This document shows positions 8,530-18,244 of a DNA stretch of 64,000 nucleotides, piece by piece (the first letter of the stretch is position 1; each line of letters begins with the position of its first letter). The notes under the pieces were generated by a model. The model had not been told where the DNA came from. It ran no database searches and saw only the letters and a list, made by a program, of their open reading frames with translations. This DNA comes from Micromonospora rifamycinica (GTDB lineage Bacteria; Actinomycetota; Actinomycetes; Mycobacteriales; Micromonosporaceae), in contig NZ_LT607752.1 in the NCBI RefSeq assembly GCF_900090265.1, positions 1,054,001-1,118,000 of the forward strand. The letters run 5' to 3'. The position numbers and the translations under genes are program-made.

Positions 8530-9834
8530 TCACGGCTGGAACACGTCCGGCACGCCATCGCGGTCCAGGTCGACACGCTCCGCCTCGTGCACCCGCCGGT
8601 AGACCCGGCTCCGGGCGCGGAGGATGACACTGGCCAGCAGCGCCGACAGCAGCGAACCGGCCAGCACCGCGACCTTGGCGTGGTCGTCACGCGCGCTGCC
8701 CAGGCCGAAGGCGAGTTCCCCGATCAGCAGCGAGACGGTGAAGCCGATGCCGCCGAGCAGGGCGAGACCGAGCACGTCGAGCCAGGTGAGACCCTCGTCG
8801 AGGTCCGCGCGGGTGAACCGGGAGACCAGCCAGGTCGCGGCCAGGATGCCGACCGGCTTGCCGACGACCAGGCCGACGACGATGCCGACCGCCACCCGGT
8901 CGGTCAACGCGGTGGCCAGTCCGGCCAGCCCGCCGACGGTGACCCCGGCGGACAGGAACGCGAAGACCGGGACGGCGATGCCGGCGGAGATCGGCCGGAT
9001 CCGGTGCTCGAAGTGTGCGGCCAGGCCGGGACCGGCGTCCGGGCCGCCCGCCGCCGCGCCCCGGGCCACCGGGACGGTGAAGGCGAGCAGCACGCCGGCC
9101 ACGGTGGCGTGCACCCCCGACTCGTGCACCAGCACCCAGGTGAGGGCGGCGAACGGCAGCAGCAGCCACCACGAGCGGACGCGGCGCTGCACGAGGACCG
9201 CGAAGCCGGCCAGCGGCAGCAGCGCGCCCAGCAGCGGGACGACGGACAGGTCCGCGGTGTAGAAGACCGCGATGATCATGATGGCGATCAGGTCGTCGAC
9301 CACCGCCAGGGTGAGCAGGAAGGTCCGCAACGCCGACGGCAGGAAACGGCCCACCACGGCGAGCACCGCCAGGGCGAAGGCGATGTCGGTGGCGGTCGGG
9401 ACGGCCCACCCCCGGCCCGCGCCGTCGCCCACGCCAGCGGTGATCACGACGTACAGGACGGCGGGCACGATCACCCCGCCGAGGGCCGCCGCCACCGGCA
9501 CCGCCGCCCGCCGGGGGTCGCGCAGGTCACCGGCGACGAACTCGCGTTTGAGCTCCAGCCCGGCGACGAAGAAGAACACCGCCAGCAGACCGTCGGCGGC
9601 CCAGGTCGCCACGCTGAGATCCAGGTGCCACGCGGCCGGGCCGACGGTGCTGTCCCGTAGTGCCTGGTACCCCCCCGACCAGGGGGAGTTCGACCAGATC
9701 AGCGCAACGAGCGCGCCGAGGAGCAGGAGCGCCCCACCGACGGTCTCCCTGCGGAGGATGGCGGCGACACGGCTGGTCTCGCCCCACGAGCGGCGGGCGA
9801 ACAGGTTGGTGCGGCGGCGGTCGGCGGCGGGCAC
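8530..9834 (-). CDS. nhaA: Na+/H+ antiporter NhaA
   Basis: A 434-aa polytopic membrane protein. Signatures of NhaA are present: [31 protein letters not shown], and [18 protein letters not shown], which holds the paired aspartates that bind Na+/H+. It exchanges internal Na+ for external protons for pH and salt homeostasis. I start at GTG 9834 because GAGGAG lies 6 nt upstream; the same frame is open further upstream but Arg/Gly-rich. The C-terminal tail ends with [16 protein letters not shown]. Monocistronic; it converges with modC. Confidence 0.93.
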   Translation of the reverse strand: MPAADRRRTNLFARRSWGETSRVAAILRRETVGGALLLLGALVALIWSNSPWSGGYQALRDSTVGPAAWHLDLSVATWAADGLLAVFFFVAGLELKREFVAGDLRDPRRAAVPVAAALGGVIVPAVLYVVITAGVGDGAGRGWAVPTATDIAFALAVLAVVGRFLPSALRTFLLTLAVVDDLIAIMIIAVFYTADLSVVPLLGALLPLAGFAVLVQRRVRSWWLLLPFAALTWVLVHESGVHATVAGVLLAFTVPVARGAAAGGPDAGPGLAAHFEHRIRPISAGIAVPVFAFLSAGVTVGGLAGLATALTDRVAVGIVVGLVVGKPVGILAATWLVSRFTRADLDEGLTWLDVLGLALLGGIGFTVSLLIGELAFGLGSARDDHAKVAVLAGSLLSALLASVILRARSRVYRRVHEAERVDLDRDGVPDVFQP

Positions 9835-9981
9835 GGGAACTCCTCGTCGGCAGGGGTCGCGTCGTCCATCGCCGACCAGACTTCCCGGCACACCGGAACC
9901 CACCCTACCGGCACCCTGGCGAAACCCCACGACGTGCCCGTCGAGGGGTTCCCCGGCACCGCGCCGCCGCAGGACCCTGCA

Positions 9982-10015
9982 CGGTCCCGGCCGGGTGGGT
10001 GCCCGGCCGGGACCG
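9982..10015 (-). terminator. Hairpin terminator downstream of htpG
   Basis: A perfect 14-bp stem (CGGTCCCGGCCGGG, 9982-9995, with its complement at 10002-10015) closes a 6-nt loop 8 bases after the htpG stop. There is no T-run, as is common in actinobacteria. It also separates htpG from nhaA. Confidence 0.75.
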
Positions 10016-10022
10016 GAGCGGA

Positions 10023-11924
10023 TCAGAGGGTACGGGCCAGCCGGTCGGCGAGCAGCCGGGCGAACCGGGCCGGGTCGGCCAGGTCGCCGCCCTCGGCCAG
10101 CAGCGCCGTGCCGTAGAGCAGCTCGGCCGCCTCGGTCAGCGACGACAGGTCGTCACCCCGCTGGTGGGCGGCCCGTAGACCGGTGACCAACGGGTGGGTC
10201 GGGTTGAGCTCCAGGATGCGCTTGATCGACGGCAGCTCCTGCCCCATCGCCCGGTACATCTTCTCCAGGGTCGGGGTGATGTCGTTCGCGTCGCCGACGA
10301 TGCACGCGGGCGAGGTGGTCAGCCGGGAGGAGAGCCGGACCTCCTTCACCGTCTCGGAGAGCGCCTCGCCGAGGAAGGTGAGCAGCGTGGCGTACTCCTT
10401 GTTCTGCTGGTCCCGGGCGACCTCGGTGGCCTTGCGCTCCTCCTCGGTCTCCAGGTCCACCTGCCCCTTGGCGATGGAGCGCAGCGGCTTGCCGTCGAAC
10501 TGGCCGACCCGCTCCACCCACACCTCGTCGACCGGGTCGGTGAGCAGCAGCACCTCGTAGCCCTTGGCCCGGAACGCCTCCAGGTGCGGGGAGTTCTCCA
10601 GCATGGTGCGGTTCTCGCCGGTGGCGTAGTAGATCTCGCCCTGGCCCTCCTTCATCCGCGCCACGTAGTCGCCCAGCGTGGTGGGCTCGGTGGCGTGGTG
10701 GGTGGAAGAGACCGTGACCAGGTCGAGGATGGTCTCGGTGTTGTCCGCGTCCTCCAGCAGACCCTCCTTGACCACCCGGCCGAACTCGGACCAGAAGGTG
10801 GCGAACCGCTCGGGGTTGCCGGCGCGCATCTCCTTGACCGTGCCGAGCACCTTGCGGACCAGCCGGCGGCGAACGATCTGGATCTGCCGGTCCTGCTGGA
10901 GGATCTCCCGGGAGATGTTCAGCGACAGGTCGTGGGCGTCCACCACGCCCCGGACGAAGCGCAGGTAGCTCGGCATCAGCGCGGCGCAGTCGTCCATCAC
11001 GAAGACCCGCTTGACGTAGAGCTGCACCCCGCGACGCCCGTCGGCCTGGTAGAGGTCGTAGGGCGCGTGCGCGGGCAGGAACAGCAGCGCCTCGTACTCG
11101 AAGGTGCCCTCCCCGCGCATGTGGATGGTCTCCAGCGGGTCGGTCCAGTCGTGGCTGACGTGCCGGTAGAACTCCCGGTACTCCTCCTCGGCGACCTCGT
11201 CGCGCGAGCGCGCCCAGAGCGCCTTGCGGGAGTTCAGGGTCTCCACGGTGGGTTCGCCGCCGTCGACGCCCGGCACGGTGGTACGGATCGGCCAGGCGAT
11301 GAAGTCGGAGTACCGCTTGACGATCTCCCGGATGGTGCTCCGGTCGGTGTAGTCGTGCAGGCTGTCCTCGTCGTCGGCGGGCTTGAGGTGCACGGTGACC
11401 GAGGTGCCCTGCGGGGCGTCGTCGACCGTCTCGACCACGTAGGTGCCCTCACCGGTGGACTCCCAGCGGGTGCCCTCGGTCTGCCCGGCCCGCCGGGTGA
11501 GCAGGGTCACCCGGTCGGCGACCATGAACGTCGAGTAGAACCCGACGCCGAACTGCCCGATCAGCTCGCCGCCGACGTTCTCCTTGGACTCCTTGAGCTT
11601 GCGCAGCAGCTCGGCGGTGCCGGAACGGGCGATCGTGCCGATCAGTGACACGACGTCCTCGCGGGACATGCCGATGCCGTTGTCCCGGATGGTGAGGGTC
11701 CGCGCCTCCGGGTCCGCCACCAGCTCGATGTGCAGGTCGGAGGTGTCGACGTCCAGGTCGGAGTCGACCAGCGACTCCAGCCGGAGCTTGTCCAACGCGT
11801 CGGAGGCGTTGGAGATCAACTCGCGCAGGAAGACGTCCTTGTGCGAGTAGATGGAGTGCACCATCAGGTGCAGCAGCTGGCGTGTCTCCGCCTGGAACTC
11901 CAGCGTCTCGGTCCGAGTGCTCAC
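10023..11924 (-). CDS. htpG: Molecular chaperone HtpG (Hsp90)
   Basis: A 633-aa Hsp90. The N-terminal GHKL ATPase domain is complete: [17 protein letters not shown] (about 30-47), [13 protein letters not shown] and [13 protein letters not shown]. The middle domain carries [14 protein letters not shown] and [10 protein letters not shown], followed by the C-terminal dimerisation region. It is a cytosolic ATP-dependent chaperone for stress-damaged or immature proteins. The GTG start at 11924 gives [18 protein letters not shown] and has GAGGAGG about 6 nt upstream; upstream extensions have no family match. It ends in a strong hairpin. Confidence 0.95.
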   Translation of the reverse strand: MSTRTETLEFQAETRQLLHLMVHSIYSHKDVFLRELISNASDALDKLRLESLVDSDLDVDTSDLHIELVADPEARTLTIRDNGIGMSREDVVSLIGTIARSGTAELLRKLKESKENVGGELIGQFGVGFYSTFMVADRVTLLTRRAGQTEGTRWESTGEGTYVVETVDDAPQGTSVTVHLKPADDEDSLHDYTDRSTIREIVKRYSDFIAWPIRTTVPGVDGGEPTVETLNSRKALWARSRDEVAEEEYREFYRHVSHDWTDPLETIHMRGEGTFEYEALLFLPAHAPYDLYQADGRRGVQLYVKRVFVMDDCAALMPSYLRFVRGVVDAHDLSLNISREILQQDRQIQIVRRRLVRKVLGTVKEMRAGNPERFATFWSEFGRVVKEGLLEDADNTETILDLVTVSSTHHATEPTTLGDYVARMKEGQGEIYYATGENRTMLENSPHLEAFRAKGYEVLLLTDPVDEVWVERVGQFDGKPLRSIAKGQVDLETEEERKATEVARDQQNKEYATLLTFLGEALSETVKEVRLSSRLTTSPACIVGDANDITPTLEKMYRAMGQELPSIKRILELNPTHPLVTGLRAAHQRGDDLSSLTEAAELLYGTALLAEGGDLADPARFARLLADRLARTL

Positions 11925-11988
11925 ACCAACCTCCTCGTACGGGCGTGCCAGATCCGCGCAACAGAATAGAGGTGCCGTGGCGGCCCGG

Positions 11989-12657
11989 TCACGCCCGGTC
12001 GTCGTCCCGGCGAACCAGCAGGCAGGCTTGCGGGGTGCGTTCCGTCGCGCCGTCGAACTCCTGCGGGGCGCGACACATCCGGGCCCGCTCCGACAGCCCG
12101 GCGGCGTGCAGCAGGGCGGCCACCTGGTCCGGTTGGCGGCGACGGAAGGCCAGGGATACCGGGTCACCCCACGCCTCGGTGTAGCGGACCGTCTCGTCGC
12201 CGACCTGGAAGGCGACGAGCGCGTGCCCGCCGGGGGCGAGCACCCGGTGGAACCCGGCGAAGACCCGGGGCAGCCACTCGTCGGGCACGTGGATGACGCT
12301 GTACCAGGCGACCAGGCCGGCCAGGACGCCGTCGGCCACCGGCAGGTCCAGCATGGACCCCTCGACGAAACGCAGGTCGGGGTGGGCCAGCCGGCCCTGG
12401 GCCAGCATCCCCGGGGAGAGGTCGAGCCCGGTGACGCTCAGGTCGAGAGCGCGCAGGTGGCCGGTGATCCGGCCCGGGCCGCAGCCGACGTCGAGCACCG
12501 GTCCGCCCCCGCCGGCCAGGACGGTCTCGGCGAACGCGGCGAGCACGGCCCGGTCGACCGGGCGGGCGGCGAGTTCGGTCCGGAACCGGGTGGCGTACCC
12601 GGCGGCCATCGTGTCGTACGAGGCGCGGGTCTCGGCGAGGAAGTCGGCGTCGGTCAC
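11989..12657 (-). CDS. Class I SAM-dependent methyltransferase
   Basis: A 222-aa soluble protein with a Rossmann methyltransferase core: VLDVGCGPGRITGHL (SAM-binding motif I, about residue 54), GLDLSPGML (motif II), VEGSMLDLPVADG, and the post-core GFHRVLAPGGHALVAF. Such enzymes methylate small molecules; the substrate cannot be read from sequence. The start is GTG at 12657 (VTDADFLAETRASYD). It is upstream of htpG on the same strand but separated by 64 bp, so it need not be co-transcribed. Confidence 0.85.
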   Translation of the reverse strand: MTDADFLAETRASYDTMAAGYATRFRTELAARPVDRAVLAAFAETVLAGGGGPVLDVGCGPGRITGHLRALDLSVTGLDLSPGMLAQGRLAHPDLRFVEGSMLDLPVADGVLAGLVAWYSVIHVPDEWLPRVFAGFHRVLAPGGHALVAFQVGDETVRYTEAWGDPVSLAFRRRQPDQVAALLHAAGLSERARMCRAPQEFDGATERTPQACLLVRRDDDRA

Positions 12658-12789
12658 GGCCGCGGACCCTACCGGCCGGGCGGCGTCACCGGGGGCTGCG
12701 CCACACCGACCGACCCCGCTCCCGACGTCGGCCCCGGGGCACACCCGCGACCTCGACTCGGGGCGGCACACCCGCGACACGGCCGGGGG

Positions 12790-13329
12790 TCAGTGGGTGG
12801 TCGTCGGGCGGGTGACGTCGTGCACGTGGTGCTCCACGTCGTGCAGGAAGTAGACGGCGAAGCGACCGACGGTGAACACCGAACCGTTGCTGCGCCGGCC
12901 CGGCCTGGCCCACTGCGCGGGCGTGACGGCGTCGAACGCGGCGGCGGTCGCCTCGGCCTGGTCGGCGAGTTCCCCGGCCACCCGCGCCGGATCCTGGTGC
13001 AGGTAGTCGTCCTCGACGGCGGTGGCGTCCTGGTCCCAGTTGGGGAAGACCGGGTCGTCCTCGTCGAGCATCAGCGCCAGCCGGCCCCGGAAGATCCGGC
13101 AGGTGTCCCGCACGTGGCAGGCGTACTCCGTCGGCGACCAGACGGTCGGCGCGGGCCGCCGGGTCGCGTCGGGCCGGGACAGCACCGCCCGCCAGACCGG
13201 GACGGTGGCGCGCAGCCGGTCCCCGGTGGTGTCGGCCCGCTGCGGTACGAAGCCGCACTCGGCGCACCCGTCGTCGATAACGAAGGTCCAGTCCCGGTCC
13301 TCCGGGATGATCGCCGTCAGGTCGTCCAT
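12790..13329 (-). CDS. DinB-like metal-binding four-helix protein
   Basis: A 179-aa protein, ATG at 13329. It contains the DinB-type spaced histidines: WSPTEYACHVRDTCRIF (about residue 68) and, near the C-terminus, FLHDVEHHVHDV. An acidic N-terminus has CAECG. The DinB/MDMPI superfamily includes metal-dependent thiol transferases using mycothiol. Substrate unknown. The gene is divergent from smpB with a 91-bp gap. Confidence 0.75.
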   Translation of the reverse strand: MDDLTAIIPEDRDWTFVIDDGCAECGFVPQRADTTGDRLRATVPVWRAVLSRPDATRRPAPTVWSPTEYACHVRDTCRIFRGRLALMLDEDDPVFPNWDQDATAVEDDYLHQDPARVAGELADQAEATAAAFDAVTPAQWARPGRRSNGSVFTVGRFAVYFLHDVEHHVHDVTRPTTTH

Positions 13330-13420
13330 GCGGTGATCATGCCAGGTCGTCACGGACCGACGGGTCGGGCACGACCGGACGGTAGGGTGGACGCCGACGG
13401 ACGGGCGGGGCGGGGAGGTC

Positions 13421-13909
13421 GTGGTGGCGCGGGACGCGGAGCGCAGGCCCATCGCCGTCAACAAGAAGGCCCGCCACGACTACACCGTCCTCAAGACCTA
13501 CGAGGCGGGCCTGGTGCTGGCCGGCACCGAGGTGAAGTCGCTGCGGGAGGGGCGGGTGTCGCTGGTCGACGCGTTCGCCCAGGAACGCGACGGCGAGCTG
13601 ATGCTGTACGGCCTGCACATCGCCGAGTACGGCTACGGCACCTGGACCAACCACCAGCCCCGGCGGACCCGCAAGCTGCTGCTGCACCGGGTGGAGATCG
13701 CCCGGATCCTGGAGAAGCTGCGCGACCCGGGGGTGACCCTGGTGCCGCTGTCGATGTACTTCAGCAACGGCTGGGCCAAGGTGGAGATCGGGCTGGCCCG
13801 GGGCCGCCGGTCATACGACAAGCGCCAGGTACTCGCCGAACGCGACGCGAACCGGGAGATCGCCCGGGAGTTGGGCCGCCGGCTCAAGGGCCGCCGCCCG
13901 GCCCACTGA
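13421..13909 (+). CDS. smpB: SsrA-binding protein SmpB
   Basis: A 162-aa protein with classic SmpB segments: [61 protein letters not shown], and a basic C-terminal tail. It binds tmRNA and takes it to stalled ribosomes for trans-translation. GTG start. In many actinobacteria the tmRNA gene lies nearby, but I see no tmRNA in the following 360 bases. Length and motifs are normal. Confidence 0.95.
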   Translation: MVARDAERRPIAVNKKARHDYTVLKTYEAGLVLAGTEVKSLREGRVSLVDAFAQERDGELMLYGLHIAEYGYGTWTNHQPRRTRKLLLHRVEIARILEKLRDPGVTLVPLSMYFSNGWAKVEIGLARGRRSYDKRQVLAERDANREIARELGRRLKGRRPAH

Positions 13910-14267
13910 GGCATGCGCTGGACGCGTACTGGCGGCGGCCGGCCGGGCGGCGCGCAATCTCCGCAAGCCATTTTTTCGGTACGCCGAAACGGCTGACCGC
14001 CCTGCGCCGGGCGCGTGGGTCGCCGCACGCGCTTTCCCGCACCAGGATCACCGACTTCAATTTCTAGCTGGTCATGCACGCTTTCTTGCGATCACCGCAA
14101 AGGCAGTTGGCCGCGATCTGCCATATAGGACGAATTCATTTATAGGACATAAAGTATAATATGGGACCACGAATCGGACAGCTGACAGTCTGTCACGTCG
14201 ATGCGCTTCACCATGGTGGAGCGGCGCAAACAGGAGTTCGCCGCTTCCAACCATTCGGGGAGAAGTC
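13910..14267. other. AT-rich promoter region upstream of the SH3-like protein gene
   Basis: No gene is supported here. The second half is unusually AT-rich for this window and contains AAAGTATAAT (14151-14160), a good -10 box with no clear -35. It is about 100 nt upstream of the ATG at 14268, which implies a leader. A GGGGAGAAG ribosome site precedes that ATG. The tmRNA sometimes found after smpB is not present. Confidence 0.4.
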
Positions 14268-14630
14268 ATGCAAAGGCTCAAGCGAGCAACGATCACCGTC
14301 GGCGTGCTCATGGCGGCGACCGCGATCGTGCCCGTCATCTCGGCAGGTCCCGCCTCGGCCCATGCCGCTTGCGGAGTCTCGGCCGGCGACAAGGACAGCA
14401 GCACCTGGCGGGCCACCGGTGGCGGTGCCAACATGCGGTCCGGGTCCAGCACGTCGTGCAGCATCAAGGGCACGGCGGGTAGCGGACAGCGGTTGGACTA
14501 CCACTGCTTCACTGTCGCGAACGACGGCTACACCTGGACCTTCCTCCGCAACGACAGCACGGGCAAGACCGGGTGGGTCCGGGACGACCTGCTGTCCGAC
14601 GGCGGCAGCCTCGTCTGGTGCGGGTTCTAG
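14268..14630 (+). CDS. Small secreted SH3-like cysteine-containing protein
   Basis: A 120-aa exported protein: signal peptide residues 1-31 (ending AGPASA|HA), then a mature domain of about 89 residues. The sequence GGGANMRSGSSTSCSIKGTAGSGQ and later GKTGWVRDDLL resembles bacterial SH3 domains that contact the cell wall or ligands. The mature part has several cysteines (ACG, CSI, HCF, WCGF), suggesting disulfides. Strong ribosome site (GGGGAGAAG). Likely an extracellular wall-associated protein; specific function unknown. Confidence 0.75.
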   Translation: MQRLKRATITVGVLMAATAIVPVISAGPASAHAACGVSAGDKDSSTWRATGGGANMRSGSSTSCSIKGTAGSGQRLDYHCFTVANDGYTWTFLRNDSTGKTGWVRDDLLSDGGSLVWCGF

Positions 14631-15145
14631 TGCGGCAGCAGCCTCGCTGGACAAGGCATGTGTTCGGTCGAGGCGGCCCGGTGGCGACAAGCCGGTGTGC
14701 CTGGTGACCGCACAGTCTCCGCACATCGCATGATGGGCAGGTGACTGGGTCCGGCTCCCTGCCGCGTCATTCGTCAATGCGACGACAGGCCGAGTCGGCA
14801 TCGATCGACGATGGCCCCCCGAGACAATCTCGGGGGGCCATTCCGCATCTCTTTGAAGGATCGCTGCCGCAGCCGATGGCATGCGTTCATTGAACCGGGC
14901 TCCACCGACGAAGAATGTCGTTGATCCGTCGTCTCCACAATTCTGGCAGGTGCAGGGAAAGCTCGGTGGAAAACCTCGCGACCACTGCGGTCAAAGAATC
15001 TCGGCGTCGATAGGCGTGCAGGGGAAGGTGAACTCCGACGTTTTGTGAGCTGGCGGGAATTGCTTCGATGCGCGCCGCCGCGGCCCGTGAATGTCGCACA
15101 CGTGCTGTCGATTGATTGCGGACAGGTTGCCACGTCCCGAATGAT
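14631..15145. other. Intergenic region with strong terminator hairpin
   Basis: No credible gene: the open frames in this 515-bp stretch are Ser/Arg-rich and lack ribosome sites or family features. Base composition is less GC-rich than the flanking genes. Its main structure is the hairpin at 14811-14841. The rest (14842-15145) faces the 3' end of the DMT permease gene. Confidence 0.4.
14811..14841. terminator. Perfect 14-bp hairpin, likely transcription terminator
   Basis: ATGGCCCCCCGAGA (14811-14824) pairs perfectly with TCTCGGGGGGCCAT (14828-14841) around a CAA loop. It sits about 180 bp after the SH3-like gene and between convergent genes, so it could stop transcription from either side. 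No T-run follows. Confidence 0.6.
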
Positions 15146-15997
15146 TCACGTCGGGCTGCCGTCCGCCCCGGCGGTGTCGGCGGTGCCCGGTGAGCTGGCC
15201 AGCACCACCGCCGCGGCCACGGTGGCCAAGGTGGCCGCGACCGCCCAGGGCAGCCAGCCGGCGCGTACCCCGTCGCCGAGCAGCAGCACCCCGGCTAGCG
15301 ACGGCACGACGATCTCGACCGCCCAGAGCACGGCGGTGACCGGCCCGACCTGCCCGTGCCGCAGCGCGTGCGCGTAGAGGATCGTCCCGGCCACCCCGGA
15401 GACGACCAGTCCCCAGCTGACCGGCTCCCGCAGCAGGTCCCACAGCGCCGTGCCGGGCTGGCCCAGCGGGTCGGTCGGCGGGGTGAACGCCCGCGCGCAG
15501 AGCGCGGTGATCCCCCAGGACACTCCGGCCAGGGTGGCGGCGACGATCGGCCGGGCCACCCGCAGGGCAGCGACCCCGGCGGCGGCGGTCAGCACCGCCG
15601 CGACGGCCAGGCCGTACCGCAGCGCCGTCGACGCGGCGACCGGCGGTTCGGGGCCGGCGGCCAGCGAGATCACGGTGAGGGCGGCGACGGTGAGCAGGAT
15701 CGCCCCGGTGTCCCGGCGGCGCAGCCGCGCGCCGAGCACGATCCGGGCGATGACCACGGTGACGGCGAGGGAGCCGGCGGTCACCGACTGGACCGCGTAC
15801 ACGGGCAGCTTCTGGAGGGCGACCAGGGAGGCGAGCCAGGCCAGCGCGTCGCAGCCCAGCCCGGCGAGGTAGAGCGGGTGGCCGAGTGCCCGCAGGGTGC
15901 TGGCACCGCGCCGGGCCCCGACGGCCTGCAGGACCGAGCCGACACCGTAGCCGAGCGCCGCGCCGAGCGCGAAGGTCAGCGCGAGCCCGGACGTCAC
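15146..15997 (-). CDS. DMT/EamA-superfamily membrane permease (NIPA-like)
   Basis: A 283-aa protein with about nine to ten hydrophobic helices running through its length (ALTFALGAALGYGVGSVLQA at the start, LPWAVAATLATVAAAVVLA near the end). The two halves look alike, as in drug/metabolite transporters and NIPA-type Mg2+ permeases. The LQAVGARRGAS segment in the first loop matches actinobacterial DMT proteins. GTG start. Substrate not predictable. A single gene, divergent from the HTH/MFS pair across a 211-bp spacer. Confidence 0.75.
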   Translation of the reverse strand: MTSGLALTFALGAALGYGVGSVLQAVGARRGASTLRALGHPLYLAGLGCDALAWLASLVALQKLPVYAVQSVTAGSLAVTVVIARIVLGARLRRRDTGAILLTVAALTVISLAAGPEPPVAASTALRYGLAVAAVLTAAAGVAALRVARPIVAATLAGVSWGITALCARAFTPPTDPLGQPGTALWDLLREPVSWGLVVSGVAGTILYAHALRHGQVGPVTAVLWAVEIVVPSLAGVLLLGDGVRAGWLPWAVAATLATVAAAVVLASSPGTADTAGADGSPT

Positions 15998-16162
15998 CGC
16001 CCCCTCCCGGCCCGGTCGGGCCCGGCCGCTACCGCCGATCCGCTCATCGACACCGCCTCCGGCTCGCGGGCCGGCCGGTCCCCCGGCCGAAGCTCCCGTC
16101 GGATTCTCCCCGCCCGACGTGCGGTCCGCAGCGCGTCGACCGTCGGCCCGCCGCGCCAGTTA

Positions 16163-16178
16163 TACAAGAAGTCTTGTA
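16163..16178. promoter_or_regulatory. Palindromic operator candidate (TACAAGA-AG-TCTTGTA)
   Basis: A perfect 7-bp inverted repeat with a 2-nt spacer, 31 bp before the ATG of the winged-helix regulator at 16209 and in an AT-rich patch. The position suggests that the regulator represses its own operon with the MFS pump. TTGTACTTCAAG overlaps it and may be part of the promoter. Confidence 0.55.
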
Positions 16179-16208
16179 CTTCAAGTGTTGTTCTTCTACC
16201 GTGACGGC

Positions 16209-16781
16209 ATGACCGAAGAGCCCACCCTGCACCTGACCGACCCCCGGGCGATGCGTGCGCTGGCCCACCCGACCCGGTTACGGCTGCTCGGCGAGCTGCG
16301 CGTGCGGGGCCCGCAGAGCGTCGGCATGCTCAGCGACGCCATCGATGAGGCGGTCGGCACGGTCAGCTACCACCTGGGCAAGCTGGCCGAGCACGGCTTC
16401 GTCGAGGAGGCCCCCGAGCACGCCCGGGACCGCCGCGAACGCTGGTGGCGCGCCACCCACGCCCGGACGTCCTGGGAGCCGGTCGAGCTGCTCGGCGACC
16501 CCGAGCGGCGGGCCGCCTCCGACCTGCTGCGCCGCGCGGTCCTCGACCGGTACACGGAACGGCTCGGCCACTACCTCGACGTCGAGGCGACCCTCGACCC
16601 GCAGTGGGTGCGCGGCACCGCCAGCAGCGACTCCTGGCTGCACCTGACCAGCGACGAACTGATCGAGCTGCGGGCCGACCTGGAGGCGCTGGCCGCCCGC
16701 TGGCAGGCCCGCAGCGACCCCGCCCGGCCGGGGGCCGCAACGGTGACGTTGATGTACCACGCCTTCCGGGACCAACGGTGA
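16209..16781 (+). CDS. ArsR/HTH_20-type winged-helix transcriptional regulator
   Basis: A 190-aa regulator, ATG at 16209. Residues about 10-80 are a winged helix: MRALAHPTRLRLLGELRVRG, then SDAIDEAVGTVSYHLGKLAEHGFVEEA with the recognition helix TVSYHLGKL. The C-terminal half (about 90-185) is a helical domain of unknown ligand. Its stop overlaps the start of the MFS transporter by 4 bp, so it probably controls that pump. A palindrome (16163-16178) just upstream is a likely operator. Confidence 0.85.
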   Translation: MTEEPTLHLTDPRAMRALAHPTRLRLLGELRVRGPQSVGMLSDAIDEAVGTVSYHLGKLAEHGFVEEAPEHARDRRERWWRATHARTSWEPVELLGDPERRAASDLLRRAVLDRYTERLGHYLDVEATLDPQWVRGTASSDSWLHLTSDELIELRADLEALAARWQARSDPARPGAATVTLMYHAFRDQR

Positions 16782-18043
16782 CGAAAACCCGCCACCGCGC
16801 CCCGCTGGTCGGGCTGCTGGTCGGTCACGCCGTCTCGCTCACCGGCAACATGCTCACCCTGATCGCGCTGCCGCTCTACGTGCTCGCCGAGACCGGCTCA
16901 CCCGCCGCCACCGGCCTGACCGGCGCGGTCGCCGCCGTACCGATGGTGCTCGGCGGCGCGCTCGGCGGGGTGCTGGTGGACCGGATCGGCTACCGCCGGG
17001 CCAGCGTCCTGGCCGATGTGGTCTCCGGGCTGACGGTCGCCGCGGTGCCGCTGCTCGACGTCACCGTCGGCCTGCCGTTCTGGGCACTGCTCGGGCTGGT
17101 CTTCGCCAGCGGCCTGCTCGACACCCCCGGACAGACCGCCCGCAACGCCCTGCTGCCGGAGGCGGCCACCGCCGCCGGCGTGCCTCTCGAACGGGCCGTC
17201 GGCTGGTACGAGGCGAGCGAGCGCGGTGCCCGGCTGATCGGCGCACCGGTGGCCGGGCTGCTCGTCGCCACCCTCGGCGCCCTCCCGGTGCTGGCCCTGG
17301 ACGCCGCGACCTTCGCGGTCTCCGCGCTGGTCGTGACGGTGCTGGTGCCCCGCTCGCTGCGCCCGGCCCCGCCGACCGACCCGGCCGGCGGGGGCTACTG
17401 GCGGGACTTCGCCGCCGGGGTGCGCTTCCTGACCCGGGAGCCGCTGTTGCGGGCGGTGGTGCTGCTGGTGCTGGTGACCAACTTCTTGGACGCGACCAAG
17501 AGCAACGTGCTGCTGCCGGTGGTGGCCGACCGGGAACTCGGCGGAGCCACGGCGTTCGGCCTGCTGGTCGGCGCGATGGGTGGCGGCGCGCTGGCCGGCT
17601 CGCTGCTGTTCAGCGCGGTCGGCCACCGGCTGCCCCGCCGGGCCACCCTCGTCACCGCGTTCGCCCTGGCCGGTGCGCCACCCTTCTGGGCGCTGGCCGC
17701 CGCGCCGCCGCTGCCCTGGATCGTCGCGGTCTTCGCCACGTCCGGATTCGCCGCCGGTGCGATCAACCCGCTGCTCGGCGCGGTGGAGCTGGAACGGGTG
17801 CCGGCGCATTTGCGGGCCCGGGTGTTCGGGGTGATCGGGGCGGGCTGCTGGGCCGGCATCCCGCTGGGCGCGCTCGCCGCCGGGGTGGCCGCCGACCGCT
17901 TCGGCACCACACCTGTCCTGCTCACCGTGGGCTGCTGCTACCTCCTGGTGGTCCTCACCCCACTGCTGGGCGGCCCCTGGCGCACGATGAACCGCCCGAT
18001 CACCCCCACCCGCCCGGCCCCCACCCCCACACCCGTCACCTGA
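16778..18043 (+). CDS. Major facilitator superfamily exporter
   Basis: A 421-aa membrane protein with about 12 hydrophobic segments. MFS features include LGGALGGVLVDRIGYRRASVL after helix 2 (about residues 52-72) and GAGCWAGIPLGALAAGVAADRFG in the second half, plus GLLDTPGQTARNALLPE, seen in DHA-type effluxers. It likely exports a toxic small molecule. Start GTG in a 4-bp overlap with its regulator. The C-terminus is a Pro/Thr-rich tail (RPAPTPTPVT), beyond which the repeat-rich spacer begins. Confidence 0.87.
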   Translation: MTKTRHRAPLVGLLVGHAVSLTGNMLTLIALPLYVLAETGSPAATGLTGAVAAVPMVLGGALGGVLVDRIGYRRASVLADVVSGLTVAAVPLLDVTVGLPFWALLGLVFASGLLDTPGQTARNALLPEAATAAGVPLERAVGWYEASERGARLIGAPVAGLLVATLGALPVLALDAATFAVSALVVTVLVPRSLRPAPPTDPAGGGYWRDFAAGVRFLTREPLLRAVVLLVLVTNFLDATKSNVLLPVVADRELGGATAFGLLVGAMGGGALAGSLLFSAVGHRLPRRATLVTAFALAGAPPFWALAAAPPLPWIVAVFATSGFAAGAINPLLGAVELERVPAHLRARVFGVIGAGCWAGIPLGALAAGVAADRFGTTPVLLTVGCCYLLVVLTPLLGGPWRTMNRPITPTRPAPTPTPVT

Positions 18044-18074
18044 GCCGAACCCCGCCCCCCGTTCCCGCCCCCCG

Positions 18075-18165
18075 TTCCCGTTCCCGGTTCCCGCCCCCGG
18101 TTCCCGTTCCCGGTTCCCGCCCCCGGTTCCCGTTCCCGGTTCCCGCCCCCGGTTCCCGTTCTCGG
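18075..18165. repeat. 26-bp tandem repeat (three copies plus partial)
   Basis: A pyrimidine-biased unit built from TTCCCG and CCCCCGG blocks repeats exactly every 26 bp at 18075, 18101 and 18127, followed by a partial copy. It lies right after the MFS gene stop and next to two further repeat types. Confidence 0.85.
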
Positions 18166-18166
18166 T

Positions 18167-18242
18167 GATCAAGAGGTTTGCGTCAACCTGAAGATCGAAG
18201 TTGACGCAAACCTCTTGATCAGCTGACGCAAACTTCTTGATC
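18167..18242. repeat. 20-bp inverted repeat plus a third degenerate copy
   Basis: GATCAAGAGGTTTGCGTCAA (18167-18186) is perfectly complementary to 18201-18220 with a 14-nt loop. A third copy at 18223-18242, in the orientation of the second, differs at two bases. The AT-rich composition stands out against its flanks. It could be a terminator hairpin for the MFS gene, an intergenic mobile (REP-like) repeat, or a protein-binding site. Confidence 0.8.
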
Positions 18243-18244
18243 AC

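Noticed and set aside
13910..14267. tmRNA (ssrA) expected near smpB
   Set aside because: No tRNA-like ends or tag-coding sequence ending in an Ala-Ala tag could be found.
14774..15133. 119-aa minus-strand frame in the 515-bp spacer
   Set aside because: Low-complexity Ser/Arg/Pro composition, no ribosome site, and it spans a terminator hairpin.
18075..18165. CRISPR array
   Set aside because: The 26-bp units are contiguous with no spacers, so it is a simple tandem repeat; no cas gene nearby.
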